Positions 1 through 6,539 are shown, counted from the stretch's first letter. The stretch: 32,467 nucleotides of DNA from Nocardia caishijiensis NBRC 108228 (GCF_001612825.1 NZ_BDBE01000057.1:1-32467); one strand, 5' to 3'. Numbers and translations are program-made. Notes: generated by a model from the sequence alone, not told the origin.

Positions 1-899
1 GCGCCGCGCGCGTTCCCCGTCCACGCCCGCAGCTTCTCCGGGTTCCGCATCACCCAGATCCGGCTGATCCGCTCGTCGACGATGTCGAAGGAGTAGACCG
101 CGATGACCTGTCCATCGATTTCGGCGACCAGTCCCAACTGACCGTTCACCATCCGCTCCGCCACGACCACCGTCGCCATCCGGTTGGCGATCAGCAGCCA
201 CGTCGTCGCGATCTCGCCGCTGCCGACCAGCGGCTCGCGGAAGGCCGGGACCAATCCGCCGCTGTCGGCGGTGGCGACCGCGGCCGGGTCGAGCAACTCG
301 ACGAGTCCCGCGATGTCGCCCGCCTCCCAGGCTCGTTTGAATTTCCGCACCACCTCGGCGCGCGCGGTTTCGGGTGAGCGCCGCGCGGTATCGACGCGAC
401 GGCGGGCGCTCGAGGCGAGCTGACGGCACGCGGCCGGGGTGCGACCGACGACCTCGGCCACTTCGGCGAAGGAGTAGCGGAACACATCGTGCAACACGAA
501 GGCCACTCGTTCGGCCGGTGTCATGGAATCGAGGACGACGAGAAACGCCATGCTGATCGATTCGTCGAGTGTCACCCGGTCGGCGGGGTCGGCGGGTGCG
601 GGGGCGCCGAAGTAGTCGGAGCGGCCGGGGACAGGTTCCGGAATCCATTCGCCCACATAGCGTTCCCGACGAGCACGGGCGGAACCGAGCAGGTCGAGAC
701 AGATGCGCCCGGCCACCGTCGTCAGCCAGGCGCCGGGGGCGGCGACCTCGGCGCGGCGTCGTTCACTCATCGCGTACCAGCGCGCATAGGTCTCCTGCAC
801 CACGTCCTCGGCTTCGGCCAGCGAGCCGAGCAGCCGGTAGGCGAGGTTGAGCAACTGGCGGCGCTCACTCATCACCTCGGGCAGGTGGGGGTCGGTCAT
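1..899 (-). CDS. ECF41-type RNA polymerase sigma factor with C-terminal SnoaL-like domain (3' end cut by window edge)
   Basis: The minus-strand frame stays open from an ATG at 899 to the window edge, giving 299 codons; the stop lies outside. Sigma region 2 covers about residues 11-75 and region 4 about 118-170 (TPAERVAFVLHDVF, then a helix-turn-helix). Residues about 180-290 look like a SnoaL/NTF2-like domain. The WIPEPV linker at 85-90, the DSGGL motif at 212-216 and the NPEKL motif at 286-290 match signatures known from the ECF41 group, whose C-terminal extension replaces a separate anti-sigma factor and modulates activity; M. tuberculosis SigJ is similar. NPEKL is normally near the C-terminus, so little is probably missing. 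A GAGGAG ribosome site lies 6 nt before the ATG. ECF41 sigmas usually control an adjacent oxidoreductase-type gene, which fits the divergent FMN reductase. Family call strong, target inferred. Confidence 0.88.
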   Translation of the reverse strand, partial: MTDPHLPEVMSERRQLLNLAYRLLGSLAEAEDVVQETYARWYAMSERRRAEVAAPGAWLTTVAGRICLDLLGSARARRERYVGEWIPEPVPGRSDYFGAPAPADPADRVTLDESISMAFLVVLDSMTPAERVAFVLHDVFRYSFAEVAEVVGRTPAACRQLASSARRRVDTARRSPETARAEVVRKFKRAWEAGDIAGLVELLDPAAVATADSGGLVPAFREPLVGSGEIATTWLLIANRMATVVVAERMVNGQLGLVAEIDGQVIAVYSFDIVDERISRIWVMRNPEKLRAWTGNARG

Positions 900-934
900 G
901 ATCGGCTCCTCGCGTCGGTGTCCTCACCATGACC

Positions 935-961
935 GACGAAACAGCGAACCGAAAGGTGAGG
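935..961 (-). promoter_or_regulatory. Candidate ECF41-type autoregulated promoter
   Basis: Read on the minus strand there is CCTCACC (955-961), exactly 16 nt, then CGTC (935-938), about 36 nt before the sigma start codon. The consensus known for ECF41 promoters is TGTCACA-16 nt-CGTC, so the spacing and -10 match fully and the -35 shares the TCAC core. The -35 copy also forms an inverted repeat with CCTCACC at 922-928. No equally good site faces the FMN reductase; CCTGACG (962-968)-16 nt-CGTC (985-988) is a weak candidate that would give a nearly leaderless transcript. Confidence 0.45.
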
Positions 962-996
962 CCTGACGTTTCCGGGGTCCGCGTCGTCGGAAGGTC

Positions 997-1980
997 ATGA
1001 TCAGAATCGGCATCATTCTCGGCAGCACTCGCCACAACCGCCACGGAGACCAGGTCGCGTGGTGGGTACTGGATTCGGCGTCGCGACGGGGCGACGCGGA
1101 ATTCGAGCTCATCGATCTGCGCGACCACCCGCTCCCGCACTTCGACGAAGCGGCACCTCCCATGTTCGGTCCGTCGGCCAACGAGCACACCCGCGCGTGG
1201 ACGGCGAGAATCGCCCCCTTCGACGGTTTCATCGTCGTCACCCCCGAATACAACGGCGGCGTTCCCGGCGTGCTGAAGAACGCTTTCGACCACGCGTTCG
1301 CGGAATGGACCGACAAGGCTGTCGCCTTCGTGGGGTACGGCGTCAACGGCGGCGCCCGGGCCGTGGTGCAGTTGCGCACCGTGTGCGGCACGCTGGGGAT
1401 GGCCGATGTCGCCCATTCGGTCTCGGTCGGGGTGCTCACCGATTTCGAGGACAACACGTCCTTCGTCGCGCGCGAGCACCACGACGCCACCTTGGGCAAG
1501 ACGCTCGACCAGCTCGTCGCGTGGACGACAGCGCTGACCGCACTACGCCGTCCCGCCGATGACACCGCCGCGATCAGCGACCGGATCGACCGGCTCGTCG
1601 AATGCCTGCGGACCAAGGACCTCGACGGCATCGGCGCGCTCTACACCGACGACGCCGTGTCGTTCGACATCGAGCCTCCCCTGCGACACCGGGGCCGGGC
1701 GGCCAAGCTGGCGAACTGGGCACGGGTGTTCCAGGTGTTCGACACCATGAGCTACGAGTTCCGCGACCTGACCTTCACCGTCGGCGCCGACGTTGCCTAC
1801 GGGTACGGCTTCGGCAGACTGCGCGGCACCCTGCGCACCGGGGAGGTCACCGACGGCATGTGGGTTCGCGCCACGCTGTGTCTGCGCAAGGTCGGCGGTG
1901 CCTGGTTGATCGCGCACGACCAGGTCTCGGTGCCGCTCGACATCCCGAGCGGGAAAGCGCTGGTCGACCTCGAGCCCTAG
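997..1980 (+). CDS. NADPH-dependent FMN reductase fused to a SnoaL/NTF2-like domain
   Basis: 327 aa. Residues about 1-185 are a flavodoxin-like NADPH-dependent FMN reductase domain: an N-terminal IGIILGSTR phosphate-binding loop and a PEYNGGVPGVLKNAFD motif typical of the family, which reduces FMN or quinone-like substrates with NAD(P)H. Residues about 195-320 look like a SnoaL-like polyketide cyclase/NTF2 fold (RIDRLVECLRTKDLDGIGALY, later WLIAHDQVS). The family usually ends near 180-190 aa, so this is a fusion. The ATG at 997 begins exactly at the Rossmann strand; GGAAGG lies only 2 nt before it, so the message may be leaderless. It is divergent from the ECF41 sigma, which carries the same type of C-terminal domain, and is its most likely target. 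Substrate unknown. Confidence 0.85.
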   Translation: MIRIGIILGSTRHNRHGDQVAWWVLDSASRRGDAEFELIDLRDHPLPHFDEAAPPMFGPSANEHTRAWTARIAPFDGFIVVTPEYNGGVPGVLKNAFDHAFAEWTDKAVAFVGYGVNGGARAVVQLRTVCGTLGMADVAHSVSVGVLTDFEDNTSFVAREHHDATLGKTLDQLVAWTTALTALRRPADDTAAISDRIDRLVECLRTKDLDGIGALYTDDAVSFDIEPPLRHRGRAAKLANWARVFQVFDTMSYEFRDLTFTVGADVAYGYGFGRLRGTLRTGEVTDGMWVRATLCLRKVGGAWLIAHDQVSVPLDIPSGKALVDLEP

Positions 1981-1981
1981 G

Positions 1982-2452
1982 TCACCGTTCGGCCGTGGCT
2001 GCTCGGCTTCTACCGACAGCCAGGTCGGACAGCCGGTCGAGGGTTTCGCGGTTGCGTGGGGTCAGCAGCACCTGCTGCGCCGCACGGGGGATGAGCTTGC
2101 CCGGCCCGCGCACGGCCAACTCCCCCATCCGCACCTCGGTCGTGGCCGGGGCGACCTCGCGCAGCTCGAAGCGGATGACGGCCGCGCCCATCGGCCACAG
2201 CCGCGCGTCGAGTTCCAGGGTGTGCGGTTCGTCCATCGTCCGCACCTCCGTGGTGTCCTCGATGACGAACGGCCACGGCCCCACGCTGTGGTGGATACGG
2301 GTGCCGACCGCGGGCCAGCCCTTGTCGACGCGGCGGATATGAGAAGCGCCGACCACCCACCCCGAATACGACCATCCGTCGGCGAGCACGGCGAAGACGT
2401 CGTCGACGTCGGCGGGCACGGTGAGTTGCACCCAGATCATGTCGTCGTGCAT
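1982..2452 (-). CDS. SRPBCC family protein (polyketide cyclase/START-like)
   Basis: 156 aa, about the usual length for a single SRPBCC domain. It starts with a beta strand (IWVQLTVPADVDDVFAVLAD) followed by a W-S-GWV segment and a charged VGTRIHHSVGPWP turn, typical of the helix-grip fold that binds hydrophobic ligands. No catalytic residue can be assigned. An AGAGGTGA ribosome site precedes the ATG at 2452. It converges on the FMN reductase fusion with only one base between the stop codons. A SigF/SigB-like site lies upstream at 2489-2513. Ligand unknown. Confidence 0.8.
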   Translation of the reverse strand: MHDDMIWVQLTVPADVDDVFAVLADGWSYSGWVVGASHIRRVDKGWPAVGTRIHHSVGPWPFVIEDTTEVRTMDEPHTLELDARLWPMGAAVIRFELREVAPATTEVRMGELAVRGPGKLIPRAAQQVLLTPRNRETLDRLSDLAVGRSRAATAER

Positions 2453-2488
2453 GACTTCACCTCTTTCGGTTCGGCGGACAGCGGGCGC

Positions 2489-2513
2489 TTACCCGGTGCC
2501 GCCGAACCGAACC
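2489..2513 (-). promoter_or_regulatory. Candidate SigF/SigB-type promoter for the SRPBCC gene
   Basis: On the minus strand: GGTT (2510-2513), 15 nt, GGGTAA (2489-2494), about 37 nt before the start at 2452. Actinobacterial SigF/SigB promoters are known as roughly G(G/N)TT, 14-16 nt, GGGTA(T/C). The last -10 base deviates. It is one of four sites here with the same spacing. Confidence 0.45.
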
Positions 2514-2521
2514 GACCTTGT

Positions 2522-2546
2522 GGTTGAAATCCCGCGAAACGGATAT
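2522..2546 (+). promoter_or_regulatory. Candidate SigF/SigB-type promoter for the iron-permease-family gene
   Basis: On the plus strand: GGTT (2522-2525), 15 nt, GGATAT (2541-2546), about 50 nt before the start at 2597. One -10 base differs from GGGTAT. It lies back to back with the site facing the SRPBCC gene. Confidence 0.4.
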
Positions 2547-2596
2547 TCGCCCGCCACAGGGCGCTCTGGCCGTACCGATGAAGGTGGGTGGTCGAC

Positions 2597-3010
2597 ATGT
2601 CCGGACACAAGTCGAACAAGGCGACGATGCCGTCGGACATCTCCGACCACAAAACCTTTTTCGACCGTTTCGCCACGGGGGCGAGCGATTTCGCGTCCAA
2701 GGCGTGGTTCTTCGCCGCCTGCCTCATCCTGGTCCTGCTCTGGGCGCCCTCGGTGTTCCTGTTCCCGAGTATCGACACCTGGCAGCTGGTCATCAATACG
2801 GTGACGACCATCGTCACGTTCCTTCTCGTCGCACTGCTGCAGAACACCCAGGCCCGCAACGACGACGCCACCCAGCACAAGCTCATCGCACTCGCCGAGG
2901 GCCTCGCCGCGCTGATGGGCGAGCTCAGCACCGAATATCCGGCGTTGGCGAGGGAACGGGAGGAACTGGCCGACGCGGTGGGATTGGAAGATCGCGAGAG
3001 CAGCCAGTAG
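2597..3010 (+). CDS. Low-affinity iron permease family small membrane protein
   Basis: 137 aa from the ATG at 2597, which has AAGGTGGG eight bases upstream; a GTG at 2588 in the same frame lies inside that ribosome site and is less likely. Two hydrophobic segments (AWFFAACLILVLLWAPSVFLF and TWQLVINTVTTIVTFLLVAL) are followed by LLQNTQARNDDATQHKL, the signature of the bacterial low-affinity iron permease (Fet4-like) family. The C-terminal 35 residues form a charged cytosolic helix. Bacterial members of this size are poorly characterised and iron transport is unproven. It converges on the DUF6328 gene with one base between stops. A SigF/SigB-like promoter is upstream. Confidence 0.85.
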   Translation: MSGHKSNKATMPSDISDHKTFFDRFATGASDFASKAWFFAACLILVLLWAPSVFLFPSIDTWQLVINTVTTIVTFLLVALLQNTQARNDDATQHKLIALAEGLAALMGELSTEYPALAREREELADAVGLEDRESSQ

Positions 3011-3011
3011 G

Positions 3012-3506
3012 TCACTTCGAATCGGGGCGCTTGCGGTAGACCAGCGGCTGGACCACCCACAAACCGAGGAACAGAATCGCGGCGAGCACACCCGCGATGA
3101 TGCCCGCTGTCGTCCCGGCGACCACGTCGAAGATCAGCACGGCGATCCCGGTGAGCGCCACCCCGAGCAGCGCGATCCCGGCGAGGGCGAGCCGGTGCGC
3201 CCCGGTCACCAGCACATCGAGACGGTGTCGGCGGAACAGCAGTCGGTGCAGCGCCACCGGGGCGACGAGCAGCGCCGTCGCGGCGATCGACGCGGTGACG
3301 ACCACGAGATAGACCACCCGCAACTCGGTACCGAGCGCGTCGAAATGCGATTGGAACGGCAGGGTCAGCAGGATGCCGGTGAGCACCTGCACACCGGTCT
3401 GCAGCACTCGAAGTTCCTGGAGCAGGGAGGACCAGTTGCGGTCGAGACGCTGGATCTGGTTCTCGCCGCGCACCCGCCGGTTCCAGTCGGCGTCATCGTC
3501 GTCCAT
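3012..3506 (-). CDS. DUF6328 family membrane protein
   Basis: 164 aa. An acidic N-terminus (MDDDDADWNRR) leads to LDRNWSSLLQELRVLQTGVQVLTG, the conserved start of the DUF6328 family, and then four hydrophobic segments: around residues 43-53, 68-90, a LALAGIALLGVALTGIAVLI helix and a GIIAGVLAAILFLGLWVV helix. A GAGGAG ribosome site sits 5 nt before the ATG at 3506, so the longer frame upstream is not needed. No function is known for the family. A SigF/SigB-like promoter at 3549-3573 suggests a stress role; it shares a divergent control region with the KGG stress peptide. Confidence 0.82.
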   Translation of the reverse strand: MDDDDADWNRRVRGENQIQRLDRNWSSLLQELRVLQTGVQVLTGILLTLPFQSHFDALGTELRVVYLVVVTASIAATALLVAPVALHRLLFRRHRLDVLVTGAHRLALAGIALLGVALTGIAVLIFDVVAGTTAGIIAGVLAAILFLGLWVVQPLVYRKRPDSK

Positions 3507-3548
3507 CGCCGCTCCTCGTCGCCACGAGCCCTGCTCCTCTCCGCGCGC

Positions 3549-3573
3549 ATACCCGGCACGCGACGCTCGAATC
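3549..3573 (-). promoter_or_regulatory. Candidate SigF/SigB-type promoter for the DUF6328 gene
   Basis: On the minus strand: GATT (3570-3573), 15 nt, GGGTAT (3549-3554). The -10 matches the known SigF/SigB consensus exactly. It lies about 43 nt before the start codon at 3506. This is the best of the four sites in the cluster. Confidence 0.6.
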
Positions 3574-3596
3574 CCGCGCCGACCGGGCGTGCCCGT

Positions 3597-3621
3597 GATT
3601 GAGCGCGACGAACCCGGGTAG
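3597..3621 (+). promoter_or_regulatory. Candidate SigF/SigB-type promoter for the KGG stress peptide
   Basis: On the plus strand: GATT (3597-3600), 15 nt, GGGTAG (3616-3621), about 65 nt before the ATG at 3687. It has the same -35 and spacing as the divergent site 24 bases away. KGG/GsiB-type genes are known general-stress sigma targets in other bacteria, which supports the call. Confidence 0.5.
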
Positions 3622-3686
3622 TGCGACGGTGTGGTCGAGAACGAGGACCACATGCCAGAAGACCAGACGACACGAGGAGGGCATTC

Positions 3687-3887
3687 ATGCCTGATCCGAA
3701 CAACCCTGGACAGTTCGGCAACCGCAACGACACCCAGGAGCAGGCGGCCCGCGGCGGCCAGGCCAGTAGCGGCAGTTTCGGCGATCGTAATTCCGCCGAC
3801 CCGCGCGAGGCAGGCCGCAAGGGCGCCCAGGCGCAGCCCACCGAGGCCAAGCGCGAGGGCGGCCAACACAGCCACGGCGGCCGCTGA
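3687..3887 (+). CDS. KGG-repeat general stress peptide (GsiB/Con-10-like)
   Basis: 66 aa, highly hydrophilic, rich in Gly, Gln, Asn, Arg and without hydrophobic segments. Two imperfect repeats are visible, PGQFGNRNDTQEQAARGGQ and SGSFGDRNSADPREAGRKG, matching the KGG stress motif of GsiB-like and Con-10-like proteins, which are hydrophilin-type desiccation/stress proteins. The start is fixed by GAGGAGG at 3674-3680, six bases before ATG 3687. A terminator-like hairpin follows its stop. Likely induced by general stress through the upstream SigF/SigB-like site. Confidence 0.82.
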   Translation: MPDPNNPGQFGNRNDTQEQAARGGQASSGSFGDRNSADPREAGRKGAQAQPTEAKREGGQHSHGGR

Positions 3888-3896
3888 CACCGCACC

Positions 3897-3929
3897 GACC
3901 CGGGTCCGGCATTCCGCCGGGCCCGGGTC
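3897..3929 (+). terminator. Terminator-like GC hairpin after the KGG gene
   Basis: Arms 3897-3910 and 3916-3929 pair over 14 bp with one G-U wobble and a 5-nt loop (ATTCC). It starts 9 bases after the KGG stop. No U-tract follows, so it may be a U-less actinobacterial terminator or an RNA stabiliser with partial read-through into the next gene. Confidence 0.5.
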
Positions 3930-3960
3930 GTCCCCCGCACCGGCGAAAGGTGGTGGCCTG

Positions 3961-4773
3961 ATGACCGCCGAGATCTCGGACCTGCTGCAGACCCTGACCC
4001 GTGTGGTCAACACCTTGCACGACAACGGCATTCGCTTCGCGGTGGCGGGCGGCTGCGCGGTGTACGCGCACGGAGGCCCGGCCAGCGATCACGACGTGGA
4101 CATCTTTCTCCGGTCCGAGGACGCCGATGTCGCGCGAGACGCATTGGTGGCCAAAGGTTTACGACCCGTCGATCCGCCGGAGAACTGGCTGACCAAGGTC
4201 TACGACGGCGAGATCCTCGTCGACCTGATCTTCCGCACCAACCATCGGACGGTCGACGACGACCTGCTCGACCGTGCCGAGCGGATGTCCGTCGGCCCGG
4301 CGACCGCGCCGGTCCTTCCCGCCACCGACGTGCTGGTCGACAAGCTCATGGTGCTCGACGCGCACCGTCTCGACTTCACCCGCCTGCTCGAGGTCGCCCG
4401 CGCGCTGCGCGAGCAGATCGACTGGGCACAGGTGTACCGCGACACCGCCGAATCGCCCTACGCGCGGGCCTTTCTCGGACTTCTCGACGACCTCGGCGTC
4501 CACCACGTACCGCCCGCACCCGCCGCCGAACCACCGCAGTACGTGGTCGCCAATCTGCGGCGGGCCTTCGCCGAGGACCCACGGACCGCGACGATGAGTG
4601 TGCACGTGACGCTGCGCTCCGACGTCGTGGTCCTCACCGGCGAGGTCGCCGACGAACAGAGCCGTCAGGCGCTGGAAGCCGTACTGCGCGAACGAATCGG
4701 TGATCTGCGGGTCCACAACGACGTGCGGGTACGCAGACCGGCCGAGCCGACCGAACCGGAAGTGTTGAGGTGA
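3961..4773 (+). CDS. Nucleotidyltransferase-fold protein fused to a C-terminal BON domain
   Basis: 270 aa. Residues about 1-190 show the DNA polymerase beta-like nucleotidyltransferase core: a GGCAVYAHGG loop followed by SDHDVDIFL, supplying the G-G/G-S and D-x-D metal-binding motif, then VLVDLIFR with a third acidic residue. This resembles AbiEii/DUF6036-type nucleotidyltransferases. Residues about 198-262 (VHVTLRSDVVVLTGEVADEQ ... VHNDVRVRR) match the BON domain fold, normally found in envelope or lipid-binding proteins. GAAAGGTGG lies 8 nt before the ATG at 3961. The gene overlaps the metallophosphoesterase start by 4 bp, so the two are translationally coupled. Substrate unknown; no hallmark of a standard toxin-antitoxin pair was found. 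Confidence 0.8.
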   Translation: MTAEISDLLQTLTRVVNTLHDNGIRFAVAGGCAVYAHGGPASDHDVDIFLRSEDADVARDALVAKGLRPVDPPENWLTKVYDGEILVDLIFRTNHRTVDDDLLDRAERMSVGPATAPVLPATDVLVDKLMVLDAHRLDFTRLLEVARALREQIDWAQVYRDTAESPYARAFLGLLDDLGVHHVPPAPAAEPPQYVVANLRRAFAEDPRTATMSVHVTLRSDVVVLTGEVADEQSRQALEAVLRERIGDLRVHNDVRVRRPAEPTEPEVLR

Positions 4774-5510
4774 GCGGAATGCGGATAGCTGCTGTGGGCG
4801 ATGTCCATCTCGGCGCGGAGTCGCGTGGTCGGTGCCGACCGGTGTTCGAACGGCTGCCCGAGCACGCGGATGTCCTGTTGCTCGCCGGTGATCTCACCCG
4901 CCTCGGCACGATGGACGAGGCGGAGGTCGTGGCAGGCGAGTTCGGAAACCTCGGCGTCCCCGTGGTGGCGGTGCTCGGCAACCACGACTACCACAGCGAC
5001 CGGGAGCAGGAGATGAGCGCACTGCTGTCAGCACACGGGATCACGGTGCTCGAAGGCACCTCGACGGTGCTGACCATCGGTGATCGCACACTCGGTATCG
5101 CGGGCACCAAAGGTTTCGGCGGGGGCTTCGCGGGCAAATGCGCCAGCGCCTTCGGCGAACCGCAGATGCGCGAGTTCGCGACCCACACCGTTGAGCTCGC
5201 CGAACGGCTGCACAGCGCGCTGAACAGACTGGACACCGATGTGACCATCGCGCTAACCCACTACTCGCCGGCGTCGGACACCCTGCACGGCGAGCCACCG
5301 GAGATCTACCCGTTTCTCGGTTCCTACCTGCTGGGCGAGGCGATCGACGCCTGCGGCGCCGATCTGGCGGTGCACGGACACGCCCACGCGGGAACAGAAC
5401 GCGGCACCACCCCCGGCGGTATCCGCGTGCGCAATGTCGCCCAACCCGTGATCGGTACCGAATACGCCGTCTACGACCTGGCCCCGGCCACGTCGTCGGC
5501 ATCCGCCTGA
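4770..5510 (+). CDS. Calcineurin-like metallophosphoesterase
   Basis: 246 aa from GTG 4770, which overlaps the upstream TGA; ATG 4779 is an alternative with GAGGTGAG just before it and starts directly at MRIAAVGDVHLG. All metal-binding motifs are present in order: GDVHLG, GDLTRLG, GNHDYH, LTHYSP and GHAHAG. This is the full di-metal set of the calcineurin-like phosphoesterase family, acting on a phosphodiester or phosphomonoester of unknown identity. There is no signal peptide, so it is probably cytosolic. Its coupling to the nucleotidyltransferase-BON gene suggests opposing or sequential chemistry on one substrate, which is inference. Confidence 0.88.
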   Translation: MSGMRIAAVGDVHLGAESRGRCRPVFERLPEHADVLLLAGDLTRLGTMDEAEVVAGEFGNLGVPVVAVLGNHDYHSDREQEMSALLSAHGITVLEGTSTVLTIGDRTLGIAGTKGFGGGFAGKCASAFGEPQMREFATHTVELAERLHSALNRLDTDVTIALTHYSPASDTLHGEPPEIYPFLGSYLLGEAIDACGADLAVHGHAHAGTERGTTPGGIRVRNVAQPVIGTEYAVYDLAPATSSASA

Positions 5511-5522
5511 AGGAGGAATCTC

Positions 5523-5678
5523 ATGGTTTCACAGGACGTCATCGCCCAGCTCCGCCAGGACATCACCACGGCCGCCGACGCGGGCGACGAGGCGACCGCA
5601 CAGCGGCTGCGCCGGGAACTGTCGGAGGCGCTCGCCGCGGCGGGCCAGGACGATCAGGACGACCCCGCCGGTCCCTGA
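5523..5678 (+). CDS. Small acidic helical peptide (51 aa), unrecognised
   Basis: A 51-codon reading frame starts at ATG 5523 with a very strong AGGAGG (5511-5516) six bases upstream, only 12 bases after the metallophosphoesterase stop. The peptide has a helix-forming stretch (VIAQLRQDITTAADAGDEAT, then AQRLRRELSEALAAAG) and an acidic tail DDQDDPAGP. The hydrophobic spacing suggests an amphipathic helix or short coiled coil. The frame has the G/C third-position bias of a coding gene. It probably ends the nucleotidyltransferase-phosphoesterase operon. It overlaps the convergent membrane-protein gene by 25 bp. Function unknown. Confidence 0.7.
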   Translation: MVSQDVIAQLRQDITTAADAGDEATAQRLRRELSEALAAAGQDDQDDPAGP

Positions 5679-5953
5679 CCGCGCTGCGACCGCACGGTCG
5701 CCGCGCTCCAGAGCACGAGCCATCCGGCCGCCGCCATGTACAGGGCATAGGCGGCCATGACCAACTCGGGGCCATAGCTGGCCGCCCAGTCGCCGAGGCG
5801 CAGCAGTGCCACCAGCCCGAGACCGACCAGCACGAGACCGAGCACGAGGCTCGGAATCGCCAATGGCGCGATCGAATCGTCGGCGACGCGGCGGTCACGT
5901 CTGGTAACTGAAAGATTGCTGTTCGGTTCGAAGTAGATGCTGCTCATAATCAT
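5654..5953 (-). CDS. Small two-helix membrane protein, unrecognised
   Basis: 99 aa from ATG 5953, or 97 aa from ATG 5947; GGAAGGGAG just upstream fits either. A polar N-terminal 35 residues (MSSIYFEPNSNLSV...) precede two hydrophobic segments, IAPLAIPSLVLGLVLVGLGL and LVMAAYALYMAAAGWLVLW, and a short polar tail. I recognise no family. The 3' end overlaps the 51-aa peptide gene tail to tail. The long upstream region includes a CRP/GlxR-type palindrome about 155 bases before the start, which could regulate it. Confidence 0.65.
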   Translation of the reverse strand: MIMSSIYFEPNSNLSVTRRDRRVADDSIAPLAIPSLVLGLVLVGLGLVALLRLGDWAASYGPELVMAAYALYMAAAGWLVLWSAATVRSQRGQGPAGSS

Positions 5954-6108
5954 GAGCTCCCTTCCGGACGGCCGTCCCGACCCAGCCGGTAGGTCAGCCA
6001 CCCAGGTGGCGCATTCGTTACGGCAAGTCCTCTTCGACTGACCGACGGTCACAAACGGTTAACGTTCAGCAATGTCGAGCGTGCCAGCTCTACGGGGAGG
6101 ATAACAGG

Positions 6109-6130
6109 CGATGTGATCTGCATCACATCG
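6109..6130. promoter_or_regulatory. CRP/GlxR-family binding site (perfect TGTGA-N6-TCACA)
   Basis: A 22-bp inverted repeat with perfect 9-bp arms (CGATGTGAT / ATCACATCG) around CTGC. Its core TGTGA (6112-6116), six bases, TCACA (6123-6127) is exactly the known CRP consensus, also recognised by actinobacterial GlxR/Crp (Rv3676-type) regulators. It lies 156 bases before the membrane-protein start and 410 bases before the GNAT start, so the target is uncertain. Confidence 0.65.
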
Positions 6131-6506
6131 AATGCATGTGCGACACGATTAGGTAACGGTTGTTACATCTCCGGCAAACAGGCGTCCGAACTGGAGGATT
6201 CCACTAATTCTGGACGATTGCCCAACAAACCGACAGCACTGTCATTTACACAACCGTTATAGCCCTTGAAGTGCGCAAACGGGGATCGAGACACAACGCG
6301 CGGCGGTTCGTGACCGGACCGAGTCGACAACGCGTTCACCAGCGGCGGCGATGTCTCGGGTACGCGCGCGCGACATTCGGGTGCGTTCGAGTGTTTGAAC
6401 GCGGCACGTTCGGCTATCGTCCATCCAGTTTCTTTTCGATGCTGCTGGATCGTTCGTGTCGCTTCGCCGAATCATGTGCCGCGTGAGGATCCACGCCTCG
6501 TGATTC

Positions 6507-6539
6507 GGTGACCCTCTCAAACGAAGGACGCCGGTCACC
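6507..6539 (+). promoter_or_regulatory. Hairpin enclosing the GNAT ribosome site
   Basis: GGTGACC (6507-6513) pairs perfectly with GGTCACC (6533-6539), whose last base touches the ATG at 6540. The 19-nt loop contains the ribosome site GAAGGA (6523-6528). In RNA this would present the site in a loop and occlude the bases before the start; in DNA it could be an operator. Confidence 0.4.

Larger units (their letters stand above)
5954..6539. other. 586-bp region without a convincing gene; AT-richer, with regulatory palindromes
   Basis: No frame here has the third-position GC bias of its neighbours. The stretch 6040-6270 is clearly poorer in GC than the rest of the window. It holds the CRP/GlxR-type palindrome (6109-6130), GTAAC-GGTT-GTTAC (6153-6166), GCGTTC-8 nt-GAACGC (6383-6402), GCGTG-6 nt-CACGC (6481-6496) and the hairpin abutting the GNAT start. 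An Arg-rich 71-codon frame at 6271-6486 looks non-coding. It may be a large divergent control region or host a small RNA; the sequence alone does not decide. Confidence 0.55.

Noticed and set aside
6271..6486. A 71-codon plus-strand frame in the gene-free region
   Set aside because: Arg-rich composition, no ribosome site, weak third-position bias and no recognisable family.
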